Below, piece after piece: positions 55,787 through 64,000 of a DNA stretch of 64,000 nucleotides (within the stretch, counting starts at the first letter, position 1; the number at the start of each line of letters is the position of its first letter). The notes beneath the pieces are model-generated. The model was not told where the DNA came from and did not search any database. It was given only the letters and a program-made list of their open reading frames with translations. The translations under genes and the position numbers were made by a program. Origin of the DNA: Arthrobacter sp. YN (lineage in GTDB: Bacteria; Actinomycetota; Actinomycetes; Actinomycetales; Micrococcaceae); NCBI RefSeq assembly GCF_002224285.1, contig NZ_CP022436.1:3410001-3474000 (forward strand), read 5' to 3'.

Positions 55787-56737
55787 ATGAAATTCAAAGC
55801 CCCTAAGTGGCTGTCTGTTGCCCCCGTGGCCGCAGCCTTGGTGATTTCCCTGGCAGCATGCGGCGGTGGAACTTCCGAGCCCAGCGGTTCGCCCACCGAT
55901 GCACTGGCCGGCAGCGACCAGAAATCGCTCGACACGTTCACCACGTCCGAGGTGACGCCGCTGGACAAGATCGACAAGTCCAAGCTGGGCCTCATCACCG
56001 ACGGCACCCTTCGCGTGGGCACCCTCTCCGACGCCCCGCCGAACATCTTCATCGACCCTTCGGGCAAGTTCACCGGCTACGACAATGAGCTCTTGCGCGC
56101 CATTGGCGACAAGCTGGGCCTCAAGGTTGAGTTCGCGTCCACTGACTTCTCTGCACTCCTGTCCCAGGTGGGCAACAAGCAGTTCGACGTCGGATCCTCC
56201 TCGATCTCCACCACGGACGCCCGCCGCAAGACGGTCGGTTTCACCAACGGCTATGATTTCGGCTACATGGCCATCGTGACCAAGAGCGACTCCAAGGTCA
56301 CCGGCTTCGCCGACGTCAAGGAAGGCCTCCGCATCGGCGTTGTCCAGGGCACCGTCCAGGATGACTACATGACGAACACGCTCAAGATCGAGCCGGTCCG
56401 TTTCCCTGACTACAACACGGTCTACGGCAATGTGAAGAACGGCCAGATCGATGCGTGGGTTGCTCCTTCCCAGCAGGCAGAGGGCCAGGTCAAGGAAGGC
56501 GACAACACCAAGATCGCCGAGAAGGTTGTCAACACCCAGAACTTCACCGCCTACGCCGTGAACAAGGACAACCAGCCGCTGATCGACGCCTTGAACTCGG
56601 GCCTGGATGCTGTCATTGCTGACGGCACGTGGGCCAAGCTCACGGCCGAGTGGTACAAGGACCGTCCGACTGCTGCCGAGCAGACCCCCGAGGGCTGGAA
56701 GCCGGGCAGCAAGGCCGTCCAGCTCCCCGCCAAGTAA
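55787..56737 (+). CDS. Amino-acid ABC transporter substrate-binding lipoprotein (family 3)
   Basis: 316 residues from ATG 55787. Signal peptide with lipobox SLAAC, lipidated at C25. The family-3 fold shows TLRVGTLSDAPPNIFIDPSG (about 68-87), FTGYDNELLRAIGDKLGLKV and the hinge region VVQGTVQDDYMTN. The second lobe ends FTAYAVNKDNQPLIDALNSG. It delivers a polar or aromatic amino acid to the permease encoded next. First gene of a three-gene operon. Confidence 0.93.
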   Translation: MKFKAPKWLSVAPVAAALVISLAACGGGTSEPSGSPTDALAGSDQKSLDTFTTSEVTPLDKIDKSKLGLITDGTLRVGTLSDAPPNIFIDPSGKFTGYDNELLRAIGDKLGLKVEFASTDFSALLSQVGNKQFDVGSSSISTTDARRKTVGFTNGYDFGYMAIVTKSDSKVTGFADVKEGLRIGVVQGTVQDDYMTNTLKIEPVRFPDYNTVYGNVKNGQIDAWVAPSQQAEGQVKEGDNTKIAEKVVNTQNFTAYAVNKDNQPLIDALNSGLDAVIADGTWAKLTAEWYKDRPTAAEQTPEGWKPGSKAVQLPAK

Positions 56738-56749
56738 CCAGGGCGTTCC

Positions 56750-57514
56750 ATGGATATCCTCAATCAACTGGCCGAGACCTTCTTTGACTGGGAGGCAATG
56801 GGCGAAGTCCTCCCCAAGATGTTCGCCGTCGGCCTGCCCAATACCATTGTCCTGGCCGTCGTCTCGGGCATCATCGGGACCGCGCTGGGGATGCTGCTCG
56901 CCCTGATGGGGATTTCCCGGAACGCAGCAGCACGGTGGGTAGCCCGCATTTACACAGACATTCTCCGCGGGCTTCCTCCGGTGCTGACCATTCTGGTGAT
57001 CGGGTTCGGTTTCGGCCCCATCATTCGTGAACTGACGGGGTCCACCAGCCCGTACCCCATGGCCATAGCGGCGTTGTCCTTGATGTCCGGCGCGTACATC
57101 GGCGAGATCTTCCGTTCCGGCATCCAGAGTGTGGACAAGGGACAACTCGAAGCGACCCGTGCCCTCGGGTTCAGCTACGGCTCGTCCATGCGCCTCGTGG
57201 TGGTGCCCCAGGGAATCCGCAGGGTTCTTCCTGCCTTGGTGAACCAGTTCATCGCGTTGATCAAAGAATCCTCGCTGGTGTTCATGCTGGGTCTTCTTGC
57301 CACAGAGCGCGAGATCTTCCAGATCGGCAAGGATGCCGCCGCCAACAGCGGCAATCTGTCCCCGTATGTCGCTGCAGCCATCTTCTACCTCGCGCTGACC
57401 ATCCCGCTCACGCACTTCGTGAACTGGATTGATGCCCGTATGCGCTCCGGCCGACCGGAGAAGAAGGAACCGGACGAGGCCGCAGCAGTGGTAGGAAAGG
57501 GAGCCCAGGCATGA
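56750..57514 (+). CDS. Amino-acid ABC transporter permease (HisM/GlnP type)
   Basis: 254 residues, ATG 56750, 12 nt after the binding-protein stop. Five membrane helices with the HEQ-family pattern: [20 protein letters not shown] at the N-terminus and the EAA loop [20 protein letters not shown] (about 129-148), then [20 protein letters not shown]. Homodimer or pair of identical subunits is likely because only one permease gene exists. The stop overlaps the ATPase start (ATGA). Confidence 0.94.
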   Translation: MDILNQLAETFFDWEAMGEVLPKMFAVGLPNTIVLAVVSGIIGTALGMLLALMGISRNAAARWVARIYTDILRGLPPVLTILVIGFGFGPIIRELTGSTSPYPMAIAALSLMSGAYIGEIFRSGIQSVDKGQLEATRALGFSYGSSMRLVVVPQGIRRVLPALVNQFIALIKESSLVFMLGLLATEREIFQIGKDAAANSGNLSPYVAAAIFYLALTIPLTHFVNWIDARMRSGRPEKKEPDEAAAVVGKGAQA

Positions 57515-58248
57515 GTGAATTCGCTTCAGGAACGTTGACGGCGAAGAACATCCATTTGTCCTTCGGCAGCAACCACGTGTTGCGGGGCATTGACCTGCAC
57601 GTCGAGAAGGGCACCACGGCCTCCGTGATCGGCCCTTCAGGCTCGGGCAAGTCAACGCTCCTGCGTGTGATGAACCGGCTCATCGAGCCGGATCAGGGGG
57701 ACATCCTGCTGGATGGACGCTCTGTCCTCAAGGACAACCCGGACGAACTGCGCCGCCGCATTGGCATGGTCTTCCAGCAGTTCAACCTTTTCCCCCACAA
57801 GACGGTGGCGGAGAACATTTCGCTGGCCCTGCGCAAGCTCCGTGGCATGTCCAAGGAACAGGCCCGCGATGAAGCACTGGCCCAGTTGGACCTGGTGGGT
57901 TTGAAGCACAAGGCAGACGCGCGGCCAGCCAACCTCTCAGGTGGACAGCAGCAACGCGTAGCAATTGCCCGCGCTCTGGCCATGAAGCCCGAGGTCATGT
58001 TCTTCGATGAAGCCACCTCCGCATTGGACCCGGAACTCGTCAAGGGCGTCCTGGCCCTCATGACGGATCTGGCCCAAGACGGCATGACCATGGTGGTGGT
58101 GACCCACGAGATGGGCTTCTCACGCAACGTCTCCGACGTAGTGACCTTCATGGACGCCGGAGTGGTGGTGGAGTCCGGTCCCCCGGAACAACTGTTCACC
58201 AATCCGCAAACGGAACGCCTGCAGGGCTTCCTGTCGGATGTCCTTTAG
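57511..58248 (+). CDS. Amino-acid ABC transporter ATP-binding protein (GlnQ type)
   Basis: 245 residues. Walker [12 protein letters not shown] (about 38-48), Q-loop [14 protein letters not shown], signature [16 protein letters not shown], Walker [15 protein letters not shown] and H-loop VVTHEMGFS are all intact. Polar amino-acid uptake ATPase, coupled to the permease by ATGA. A strong terminator follows. Confidence 0.95.
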   Translation: MSEFASGTLTAKNIHLSFGSNHVLRGIDLHVEKGTTASVIGPSGSGKSTLLRVMNRLIEPDQGDILLDGRSVLKDNPDELRRRIGMVFQQFNLFPHKTVAENISLALRKLRGMSKEQARDEALAQLDLVGLKHKADARPANLSGGQQQRVAIARALAMKPEVMFFDEATSALDPELVKGVLALMTDLAQDGMTMVVVTHEMGFSRNVSDVVTFMDAGVVVESGPPEQLFTNPQTERLQGFLSDVL

Positions 58249-58267
58249 TCAGGACAAGCGCCAGCCC

Positions 58268-58304
58268 AAAGAACCCCGCCTTCCTTGTGAAGGCGGGGTT
58301 CTTT
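58268..58304. terminator. Bidirectional terminator between ABC operon and GH3 gene
   Basis: A perfect 16-bp stem (58268-58283 with 58289-58304) and a 5-nt loop; the arms end in AAAG/CTTT, giving U-tracts on both strands. Between convergent genes. Confidence 0.92.
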
Positions 58305-58311
58305 ACTGTGA

Positions 58312-59589
58312 TCATTGCCCTGCTTTGACCCGCAGCACTGTCAGGGCGGCAGCATCCACCTTGGCGCGGAAGGAAGCATCTGTTGCGGCTTTCTTCACCA
58401 CGGCCTGCTGCATGGCAGGAATGCTCGCAGGATCTGCGCACACCAGCATGGTCCCACCGGCCCCAAAGAAGTTCAGGGCGCGGTCCGCATCGGACCAGGC
58501 TTCCAATTGCGCGGCACTGCAGAGGTCGTCGGAGAGGACAATCCCTTTGAAGCCGGCGTCTGCACGCAGCATGGTGTCCATCACCGTAGGCGAGAAGGGT
58601 GCAATGTTCGCGGGGTCGATCTTGTCGTAGTAGGCATTCGATACCATGACCCACTGCGTACCTGATGTGATGGCAGCGTGGAACGGCTCCAGGGCGGGAT
58701 CGTTCCGGGTGGTGGAAGTATCCCTGACATCGCTGGTGACATCTGTATTGGGCACTACCCTGCCCAGGCCCGGGAAGTGTTTCACTACAGGCGCGACGCC
58801 CGCGTCCTTCATGCCATCGGCAAAGGCATTGCCAAGGGTCGACACCGTGCCAGGTGCATAGCCGTACTCGCGCTGGAAGTGGCCGATCGGGGCATTGGAC
58901 GGCGCAAACTCCGGGCTGGTGACTGTGTCCAGCACGGGCGCAAGATTGACGTTGACGCCGGCGCTTCGCAGCTCCTTGCCCCAGATTGCAGCATCGGCAC
59001 GGAGCTTTGCCTGCCCTGCCCCTGCCTGGACCAATGCGGTGGGAATTGTTGAGAACCCCGGACCCGAAAGAACTTGGACATACCCGCCCTCCTGGTCGGT
59101 AGCCACGAAGAGGGGCACCCCGCCGGTGGTGGCAGTGGAAACCGTTCCCGTCAACGACGACACGACGCCAGCGGTGGCGGCACTGCCTGCCTTGCTGCGC
59201 CCGCTCAGGTAGACATTGCCCGTGTGATATTCCTTCAACGCCCGCATGGTTCCCGGCTCGGCGCCGGTGGCCTTGGCTGCCACCATGAACAGTTGGCCTA
59301 CCCGTTGTTCAAGACTTAGCGCCGCCAACTGTTGTTCCGCAGCCGTAGGAGCGCTGGTGGCAGGTGCAGCGGAGGGCGACGGCACCGTGGATGGCTTCGT
59401 TGGCGCCGCTGATGCGGTGGCTGGCTGCGTAGTGCCTGGCGGCGAAGAGGCAGAAGCCGACGACGTGGCTTCCGTTGAGGGTGGGGCGGTGCTTCCGCTG
59501 CCGCTTGAGCAGCCGGACGCCATGGCGAGCAAAGCTCCAGCCGTCGCGATGCTTACACCGAAGGATGCAATTGTCTGGGTCTTGCGCAT
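58312..59589 (-). CDS. GH3 beta-N-acetylhexosaminidase-like lipoprotein (NagZ-related)
   Basis: 425 residues from ATG 59589. Signal peptide and lipobox MASGC (C27), then about 60 residues of Pro/Ser/Thr/Ala linker. The GH3 barrel has QRVGQLFMVA, ATDQEGGYVQVLSGPGFS, and KHFPGLGRV where classical NagZ reads KHFPGHG; nucleophile Asp is in IVLSDDLCS. The His of the usual D-x-H acid/base loop is not apparent, so substrate and mechanism may differ. It would act on cell-wall glycans outside the membrane. Confidence 0.87.
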   Translation of the reverse strand: MRKTQTIASFGVSIATAGALLAMASGCSSGSGSTAPPSTEATSSASASSPPGTTQPATASAAPTKPSTVPSPSAAPATSAPTAAEQQLAALSLEQRVGQLFMVAAKATGAEPGTMRALKEYHTGNVYLSGRSKAGSAATAGVVSSLTGTVSTATTGGVPLFVATDQEGGYVQVLSGPGFSTIPTALVQAGAGQAKLRADAAIWGKELRSAGVNVNLAPVLDTVTSPEFAPSNAPIGHFQREYGYAPGTVSTLGNAFADGMKDAGVAPVVKHFPGLGRVVPNTDVTSDVRDTSTTRNDPALEPFHAAITSGTQWVMVSNAYYDKIDPANIAPFSPTVMDTMLRADAGFKGIVLSDDLCSAAQLEAWSDADRALNFFGAGGTMLVCADPASIPAMQQAVVKKAATDASFRAKVDAAALTVLRVKAGQ

Positions 59590-59653
59590 GGTAAACCGTT
59601 AGTTCGTTGGGGGTGGGTTTCCACCTACGAGCCTACCCCGTGCGGACACAGCA

Positions 59654-59691
59654 ATGCCCCGGCCAAGTGCTTTCCGCACCAGCCGGGGCAT
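59654..59691 (-). terminator. Possible terminator after hemL
   Basis: A 10-bp outer stem (59654-59663 with 59682-59691) enclosing a 4-bp GTGC/GCAC inner stem, 9 nt beyond the hemL stop. No U-tract on the minus strand, so weak. Confidence 0.4.
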
Positions 59692-59699
59692 CAGCAGGG

Positions 59700-61019
59700 T
59701 CAGGCCGTGGCGCCGGCAGCAGCCTGCGCAGCTGCGGGAAGAGCCTCGAATATACGGTTCATTGCTGCGTCGTCGTGGGCAGCAGACAGGAACCATGCCT
59801 CGAAGACGGACGGCGGCAGGTAAACGCCCGAGTCCAACATCGAGTGGAAGAACGGTGCGTAGCGGAAGCTCTCCTGAGCCTGCGCGTCGTCGTAATTGTG
59901 CACGCCGTGGGCCGAGGTACCAAAGGCAACCGAGAACAGGTTCCCTGCCCGCTGGATGGAGTGGTCAACGCCTGCAGCATCCAGAGCTGACGAAAGTGCC
60001 GCGGAGAGTTCCAGCGAGCGGGCATCAACGTAGGCGTAGACCTCCGGTGTTGCGTGGGTCAGTGTTGCTACACCGGCTGCCATGGCCACGGGGTTTCCGG
60101 ACAGCGTGCCGGCCTGGTAGACCGGGCCGACGGGAGCAAGGTAGTCCATGACGTCGGCACGGCCGCCGAGTGCCGCCGTCGGCATTCCGCCGCCGATGAC
60201 CTTGCCGAAGGTGAGCAGGTCAGGCGCCCAGCCTTCCTGGCGGCCTGTCAGGCCCCAGTAGCCGGAGTAGCCAGTGCGGAAACCGGTCAGGACTTCGTCC
60301 ACGATCAGGAGGGCCCCGTGCTCCTTGGTGATGCGGGACAGGCCTGCGTTGAAACCCTCTCCCGGGGTGACAACGCCCATGTTGGCGGGAGCTGCTTCCG
60401 TGATCACAGCGGCAATGTTGTTACCGTGCGTGGCGAAGGCAGCCTCCACGGCGGCGAGATCGTTGTAGGGCAGGACCAAGGTTTCAGCCGCTGTTGCCTC
60501 AGTGACGCCGGCCGAGCCCGGAAGGGCCAGGGTGGCAACACCGGAACCTGCGGCTGCCAGCAAACCGTCCAAGTGGCCGTGGTAGCAACCAGCGAACTTG
60601 ATGATCAGGTTGCGGCCGGTGAAGCCACGGGCCAGGCGAACGGCGGTCATGGTCGCCTCGGTGCCGGTGGACACCATGCGCAGGCGCTCGACGGCGGACA
60701 CGCGGTCCTTGACGATGTCGGCCAGGTTGGCCTCATCCGGAGTGGAAGCACCAAAGGACAAGCCGCGGTCCACGGCGGCGTGCACGGCGTCGAGTACGGC
60801 AGGGTGGGCATGGCCCAGCAGCGCAGGCCCCCAGGAGCAGACGAGGTCCACGTACTCCTTGCCGTCGGCGTCCGTGAGGTAGGCGCCCTTGGCCGAAACC
60901 ATGAACTTCGGGTTGCCACCGACGGATCCAAAGGCACGGACCGGGGAGTTCACGCCACCAGGCATGAGGGACCGTGCGCGGTCGAAGAGCTGATCGGACA
61001 CAGGGGTGTTGGAAGTCAT
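59700..61019 (-). CDS. hemL: Glutamate-1-semialdehyde 2,1-aminomutase
   Basis: 439 residues from ATG 61019. Class III aminotransferase fold; N-terminus [18 protein letters not shown], substrate-gating [21 protein letters not shown] Asp D241 in [12 protein letters not shown] and Schiff-base K273 in [13 protein letters not shown]. It converts glutamate-1-semialdehyde to 5-aminolevulinate, the precursor used by HemB. It is 73 nt downstream of the LLM flavoprotein gene on the same strand. Confidence 0.96.
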   Translation of the reverse strand: MTSNTPVSDQLFDRARSLMPGGVNSPVRAFGSVGGNPKFMVSAKGAYLTDADGKEYVDLVCSWGPALLGHAHPAVLDAVHAAVDRGLSFGASTPDEANLADIVKDRVSAVERLRMVSTGTEATMTAVRLARGFTGRNLIIKFAGCYHGHLDGLLAAAGSGVATLALPGSAGVTEATAAETLVLPYNDLAAVEAAFATHGNNIAAVITEAAPANMGVVTPGEGFNAGLSRITKEHGALLIVDEVLTGFRTGYSGYWGLTGRQEGWAPDLLTFGKVIGGGMPTAALGGRADVMDYLAPVGPVYQAGTLSGNPVAMAAGVATLTHATPEVYAYVDARSLELSAALSSALDAAGVDHSIQRAGNLFSVAFGTSAHGVHNYDDAQAQESFRYAPFFHSMLDSGVYLPPSVFEAWFLSAAHDDAAMNRIFEALPAAAQAAAGATA

Positions 61020-61045
61020 GGTTCCTATTCTTTCAGTGATTCAGA

Positions 61046-61082
61046 AGCGGCCGGTCTGCGATCCAGGAGCGGCCGGTTTGCG
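61046..61082. repeat. Short direct repeat upstream of hemL
   Basis: AGCGGCCGGTYTGCG occurs at 61046-61060 and 61068-61082 (22-bp period) between the LLM gene stop and hemL. Meaning unknown; could be a regulator site or chance. Confidence 0.35.
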
Positions 61083-61092
61083 TCGGGTGCGC

Positions 61093-62169
61093 CTATTCGG
61101 CAGCAAGCAGCCGGGCAACCCGCGGGGCCACCTCGGTGCCGTAGAGCTCGATGCAGCGCATCATGGATTGGTGGGGCAGGGTCCCGTTGCTGTACTTCAG
61201 GTCGAAGCGGTCCACACCCAAGGTGCGTTTGAGCAGCACGATCTTCTGCGCGACGGTTTCCGGCGAACCCACATAGAGGGCGCCTTCGGGGCCGCACATG
61301 GCCTCGAATTCACCGCGGTTTCCCGGACCCCAGCCGCGCTCAGCGCCGATCCTGTTGCGCTGGTCGAGCCAGTGCGGGAAGAGTTCCTCCCGGGCGGCCT
61401 CGTCCGTATCGGCGATGAAACCCGGGGAGTGCGTTGCGATCTGGCGCATCGGGTGCCCGTACTTCGTCATCGCATCGCGGTACAGGTTCACCAACGGGGC
61501 AAAGCGGCGGGGTTCTCCCCCGATGATGGCGAAAATGATCGGGTAGCCGTATTCCGCGCAGCGCAGCACGGACTCGGGTGTTCCGCCAACGCCAATCCAG
61601 GCAGGCAGCAAATGGTGCTGCAATTTCGGGTACACCTGCAGTCCGTTGACATTGGGGCGGGTACGGCCCTCCCAGTGGACCGGCTTCTGGGCACGAACCT
61701 TGTCGAAGAGCTCCAGTTTCTCCTCGAAAAGGACTTCGTAATCAGCCAGGTCGAGGCCGAAGAGCGGGAAGGATTCAACGAACGATCCCCTGCCCAGCAT
61801 CACTTCAGCCCTGCCGTTGGACAGCGCATCCACAGTGGAGAAGCGCTGGAAAACACGAATGGGATCATCCGAGCTCAGCACCGTAACGGCCGAGCCCAGG
61901 CGTATCCGGGAGGTCACTGCGGCGGCAGCGGCAAGGAAGACCTCGGGGGCGGAGACTGCGAAGTCCCGGCGGTGGTGCTCTCCCACCCCGAAGGCATGGA
62001 TTCCGACGGCGTCGGCCAGCTTCGCTTCCTCGAGCAGCTCGCGGAGGACGCGGGCATGTTCCTTGGGATTCCCGTCGGCGTCGACGCCGGCATCGCCAAA
62101 AGTGTTCAGGCCCAAGAGGATCTGATCGGCTGCTACCGGCGCCACGGGGTCGGAGGGAACGGATGTCAT
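61093..62169 (-). CDS. LLM-class flavin-dependent oxidoreductase
   Basis: 358 residues; ATG 62169 overlaps the hemB stop by one base (TGATG). Luciferase-like barrel with LGLNTFGDAGVDADGNPKEH at the N-terminus, GVGEHHRRDFAVSAPEVFLA (about 61-80), LGSAVTVLSSDDPIRVFQ and MLGRGSFVESFPLFG. FMN (or F420) is the expected cofactor; substrate unknown. Its tight coupling inside the haem genes is notable, but the family does not include a known haem enzyme. Confidence 0.87.
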   Translation of the reverse strand: MTSVPSDPVAPVAADQILLGLNTFGDAGVDADGNPKEHARVLRELLEEAKLADAVGIHAFGVGEHHRRDFAVSAPEVFLAAAAAVTSRIRLGSAVTVLSSDDPIRVFQRFSTVDALSNGRAEVMLGRGSFVESFPLFGLDLADYEVLFEEKLELFDKVRAQKPVHWEGRTRPNVNGLQVYPKLQHHLLPAWIGVGGTPESVLRCAEYGYPIIFAIIGGEPRRFAPLVNLYRDAMTKYGHPMRQIATHSPGFIADTDEAAREELFPHWLDQRNRIGAERGWGPGNRGEFEAMCGPEGALYVGSPETVAQKIVLLKRTLGVDRFDLKYSNGTLPHQSMMRCIELYGTEVAPRVARLLAAE

Positions 62170-63149
62170 CAGGACTCCTTCAGCCAGCCTGCCAGTTCGG
62201 AGGCCCAGTAGGTCAGCACGGTATCGGCTCCGGCACGCTTGATTCCCAGGACGGATTCGGTGATGGCACCGCGCCTGTCGATCCAGCCGTTGGCCGCAGC
62301 AGCTTCGATCATGGCGTACTCGCCGGAGATTTGGTAGGCCGAGACCGGTACCGGGCTCATGGCTGCGACGTCGGCCAGGATATCCAGGTAGCTCATGGCC
62401 GGCTTGACCATCACCATGTCGGCACCTTCTTCAAGGTCCAGTTCCACTTCCAGGATGGCTTCCCGGCGGTTGGCTGCGTCCATCTGGTAGGTCCGGCGAT
62501 CACCCTTGAGCTGGGAATCGACCGCTTCACGGAACGGGCCGTAGAACGCTGACGCATATTTGGCTGCGTAAGCGAGGACAGCGGTGTTCTGGTGGCCGGA
62601 TTCCTCCAACGCCTGGCGGATGACGGCGATCTGGCCATCCATCATGCCCGAGGGTCCCAGTACGTGGGCGCCCGCGTCGGCCTGTGCCACGGCCATCCGT
62701 CCGTAGATCTCCAGGGTGGCGTCGTTGTCTACATAGCCATCGGCGTCGAGGACCCCGCAGTGGCCGTGATCCGTGAACTCGTCCAGGCAAACGTCGCCCA
62801 TGATGACCAGGTCATCGCCCACCTCAATCTTGACGTCGCGGATGGCCTTGTTCAGGACGCCGTCCGGATCAAGGGAAGCCGTGCCCTGCGCATCGCGCAC
62901 GGCGGGGACGCCGAACAGCATGATCCCGCCCACTCCAAGCTCCACGGCTTCAGCTGCAGCGCGCTTCAGGGAATCAGTGGTGTGCTGGACCACACCCGGC
63001 ATGGAGCTGATGGGGCTCGGTTCAGTGAGCCCTTCCCGGATAAACGCCGGAAGGATCAGGTCCGCAGGTGCCAGCCGGTTCTCTGCGGTGAGCCTGCGCA
63101 TGGCAGGAGTGGTGCGCAGACGGCGGGGACGATGGTTTGGAAAGCTCAT
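62169..63149 (-). CDS. hemB: Delta-aminolevulinic acid dehydratase (porphobilinogen synthase)
   Basis: 326 residues; ATG 63149 overlaps the hemD stop (ATGA). Catalytic lysines K197 ([16 protein letters not shown]) and K249 ([12 protein letters not shown]) are present. The metal loop reads [14 protein letters not shown]: two of the three zinc cysteines with Asp as the other, a mixed metal site as in many actinobacteria. Condenses two 5-aminolevulinate into porphobilinogen. Confidence 0.96.
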   Translation of the reverse strand: MSFPNHRPRRLRTTPAMRRLTAENRLAPADLILPAFIREGLTEPSPISSMPGVVQHTTDSLKRAAAEAVELGVGGIMLFGVPAVRDAQGTASLDPDGVLNKAIRDVKIEVGDDLVIMGDVCLDEFTDHGHCGVLDADGYVDNDATLEIYGRMAVAQADAGAHVLGPSGMMDGQIAVIRQALEESGHQNTAVLAYAAKYASAFYGPFREAVDSQLKGDRRTYQMDAANRREAILEVELDLEEGADMVMVKPAMSYLDILADVAAMSPVPVSAYQISGEYAMIEAAAANGWIDRRGAITESVLGIKRAGADTVLTYWASELAGWLKES

Positions 63150-64000
63150 TGCGGGTTCCCTTCGTTGGCGAAAACAGATTCCAAGGCGGCCACGATGCCG
63201 TCCGGGGTTGGTTCTTTGGCTGTGGCAGCCACGGTGAGGCCAAGGCGAGTGGCCTCCGCCGCCGTCGGACGTCCTATGGCGATCAGTCTGCAGTTGCCCA
63301 GGGGCAGCAGTGTCTCGGCAATGCGGCGCACGGCGCTGGGCGAGGCAGCCACCACGGCGTCCACAGTGCCTGCGTCGAGGGCAGCCCGTGCCTCTTCCGG
63401 GCTGAGCATTGGCGGCAAGCTGTCCTCGGAAACCTCGACGGCGGCGGGCAGTTCCGCCGTCAGGCGGAGTCCCGCCCCGGCCGGGTAGTCGACGGTGTGG
63501 TAGGCAACCACGGAGGTCACGTCAGCACCTTTTGACGTCAGGCCTTCCCTCAGGCCGGGTGCCGCAATATCGGCCTGGGGCAGGAGCACCCGGACAGGTG
63601 CGGGCTCCCACAGTTCCACCAGGCCGTCAGCAGACTGAAGCTCCGTCGGTGCCAGGTGAACGGAGAGGCCAATGGATTCCAGGACCCGCAACGAGGACGG
63701 GCCGATGGTGGCCACACGGGTAACTGCCGGAACCAAGCCTGCCGGGGTGGTTCCCCGCTCTGCAGCCTTCTCAAGAAGGACACGGGCACTGGTGATGCTG
63801 CTGATCACCAGCCAATCGAATTCACCGGCGGCCAGGCGGTCGAGGACATCGTCCAGGATCGCCTGGTCTCTTGCCCGTTCAAAATCGATCAGGGGCAGCA
63901 CCAAGGGTGCGGCGCCGCGGCCGGTCAGCAACGACGCCAGCGGCTTGGCACGGTCGGCGCTCCTGGTGATCAGGACACGCCGACCGGTCAGCCCTTGTGG
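63146..64000 (-). CDS. hemD: Uroporphyrinogen-III synthase (5' end cut by window edge)
   Basis: 285 codons are visible; the start lies right of base 64000 and the frame is open to the edge, beginning [20 protein letters not shown]. HemD proteins vary in sequence, but the two-domain pattern is clear: [20 protein letters not shown] in one lobe and [20 protein letters not shown] and [17 protein letters not shown] in the other. It closes hydroxymethylbilane into uroporphyrinogen III. Overlaps hemB by ATGA. Confidence 0.9.
   Translation of the reverse strand, partial: PQGLTGRRVLITRSADRAKPLASLLTGRGAAPLVLPLIDFERARDQAILDDVLDRLAAGEFDWLVISSITSARVLLEKAAERGTTPAGLVPAVTRVATIGPSSLRVLESIGLSVHLAPTELQSADGLVELWEPAPVRVLLPQADIAAPGLREGLTSKGADVTSVVAYHTVDYPAGAGLRLTAELPAAVEVSEDSLPPMLSPEEARAALDAGTVDAVVAASPSAVRRIAETLLPLGNCRLIAIGRPTAAEATRLGLTVAATAKEPTPDGIVAALESVFANEGNPQ

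Noticed and set aside
55703..57655. 650-codon minus-strand ORF across the amino-acid ABC genes
   Set aside because: Antisense to three clear ABC components; no motif and no start context.
1..64000. CRISPR arrays, insertion sequences, prophage genes, rRNA
   Set aside because: No spaced repeat array, transposase, integrase or rRNA segment was recognised on either strand.

Overview
The window is a continuous piece of high-GC Gram-positive chromosome, most likely Micrococcaceae (Arthrobacter/Paenarthrobacter type). The indicators are an MtrA-type regulator, actinobacterial AdnA/AdnB and UvrD2 (tetracysteine plus HRDC) helicases, a SigK/RskA pair, UPF0182 and DUF2342 proteins, dense use of GTG/TTG starts, and ATGA/GTGA gene overlaps. 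It is mostly core genome: no insertion sequence, phage, integrase or CRISPR array was seen.

Layout. 1-7.2 kb: mtrA (cut by the left edge) diverges from a coupled envelope cluster (Pro-rich membrane protein, DUF4129, DUF4350, MoxR ATPase, DUF58), followed by a DUF4166 gene. 7.2-14.4 kb (minus): a cysteine-free MetE-like barrel coupled to chorismate mutase, then a peptide ABC importer (dppA-B-C and a fused DF ATPase). 14.6-17.2 kb: a bacterial caspase (metacaspase type) convergent with an HEXXH metallopeptidase, the least conventional part of the window. 17.2-24.7 kb: mnmA and a cysteine desulfurase (tRNA thiolation), a lipoprotein, a diacylglycerol kinase, a J-domain protein, trmL, and sigK-rskA with a recognisable SigK-type promoter. 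24.8-29.4 kb (minus): gluconate permease and gluconokinase, a PIG-L deacetylase, etfB-etfA. 29.6-36.2 kb: an HtrA protease diverging from a TPM-PspA pair, a HutC-type GntR regulator, and two initiator tRNA genes inside a perfect 128-bp direct repeat. 36.2-55.5 kb: a block that from memory resembles mycobacterial Rv3193c-Rv3204 (UPF0182, YlbL protease, DUF2342, YgjP-like peptidase, UvrD2, NudC, a phosphotransferase, AdnB, AdnA, an alkyltransferase-like protein, a DnaQ-like exonuclease). 55.8-58.3 kb: a polar amino-acid ABC importer. 58.3-64 kb (minus): a GH3 lipoprotein and the haem genes hemD-hemB-(LLM flavoprotein)-hemL, with hemD cut by the right edge.

The main structural observation is that three otherwise intact genes (htrA, ylbL, uvrD2) are broken by four single-base losses, each in a short G/C run. 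Adding one base at each site restores full-length, family-typical proteins whose lengths are exact multiples of three. This points to homopolymer errors in the sequence or to recent contraction mutations; they should be resolved before these genes are called pseudogenes.

Functionally the window combines envelope stress handling (MtrA, MoxR cluster, HtrA, PspA, SigK/RskA), double-strand-break and alkylation repair (AdnAB, UvrD2, ATL), tRNA modification, haem synthesis and nutrient import.
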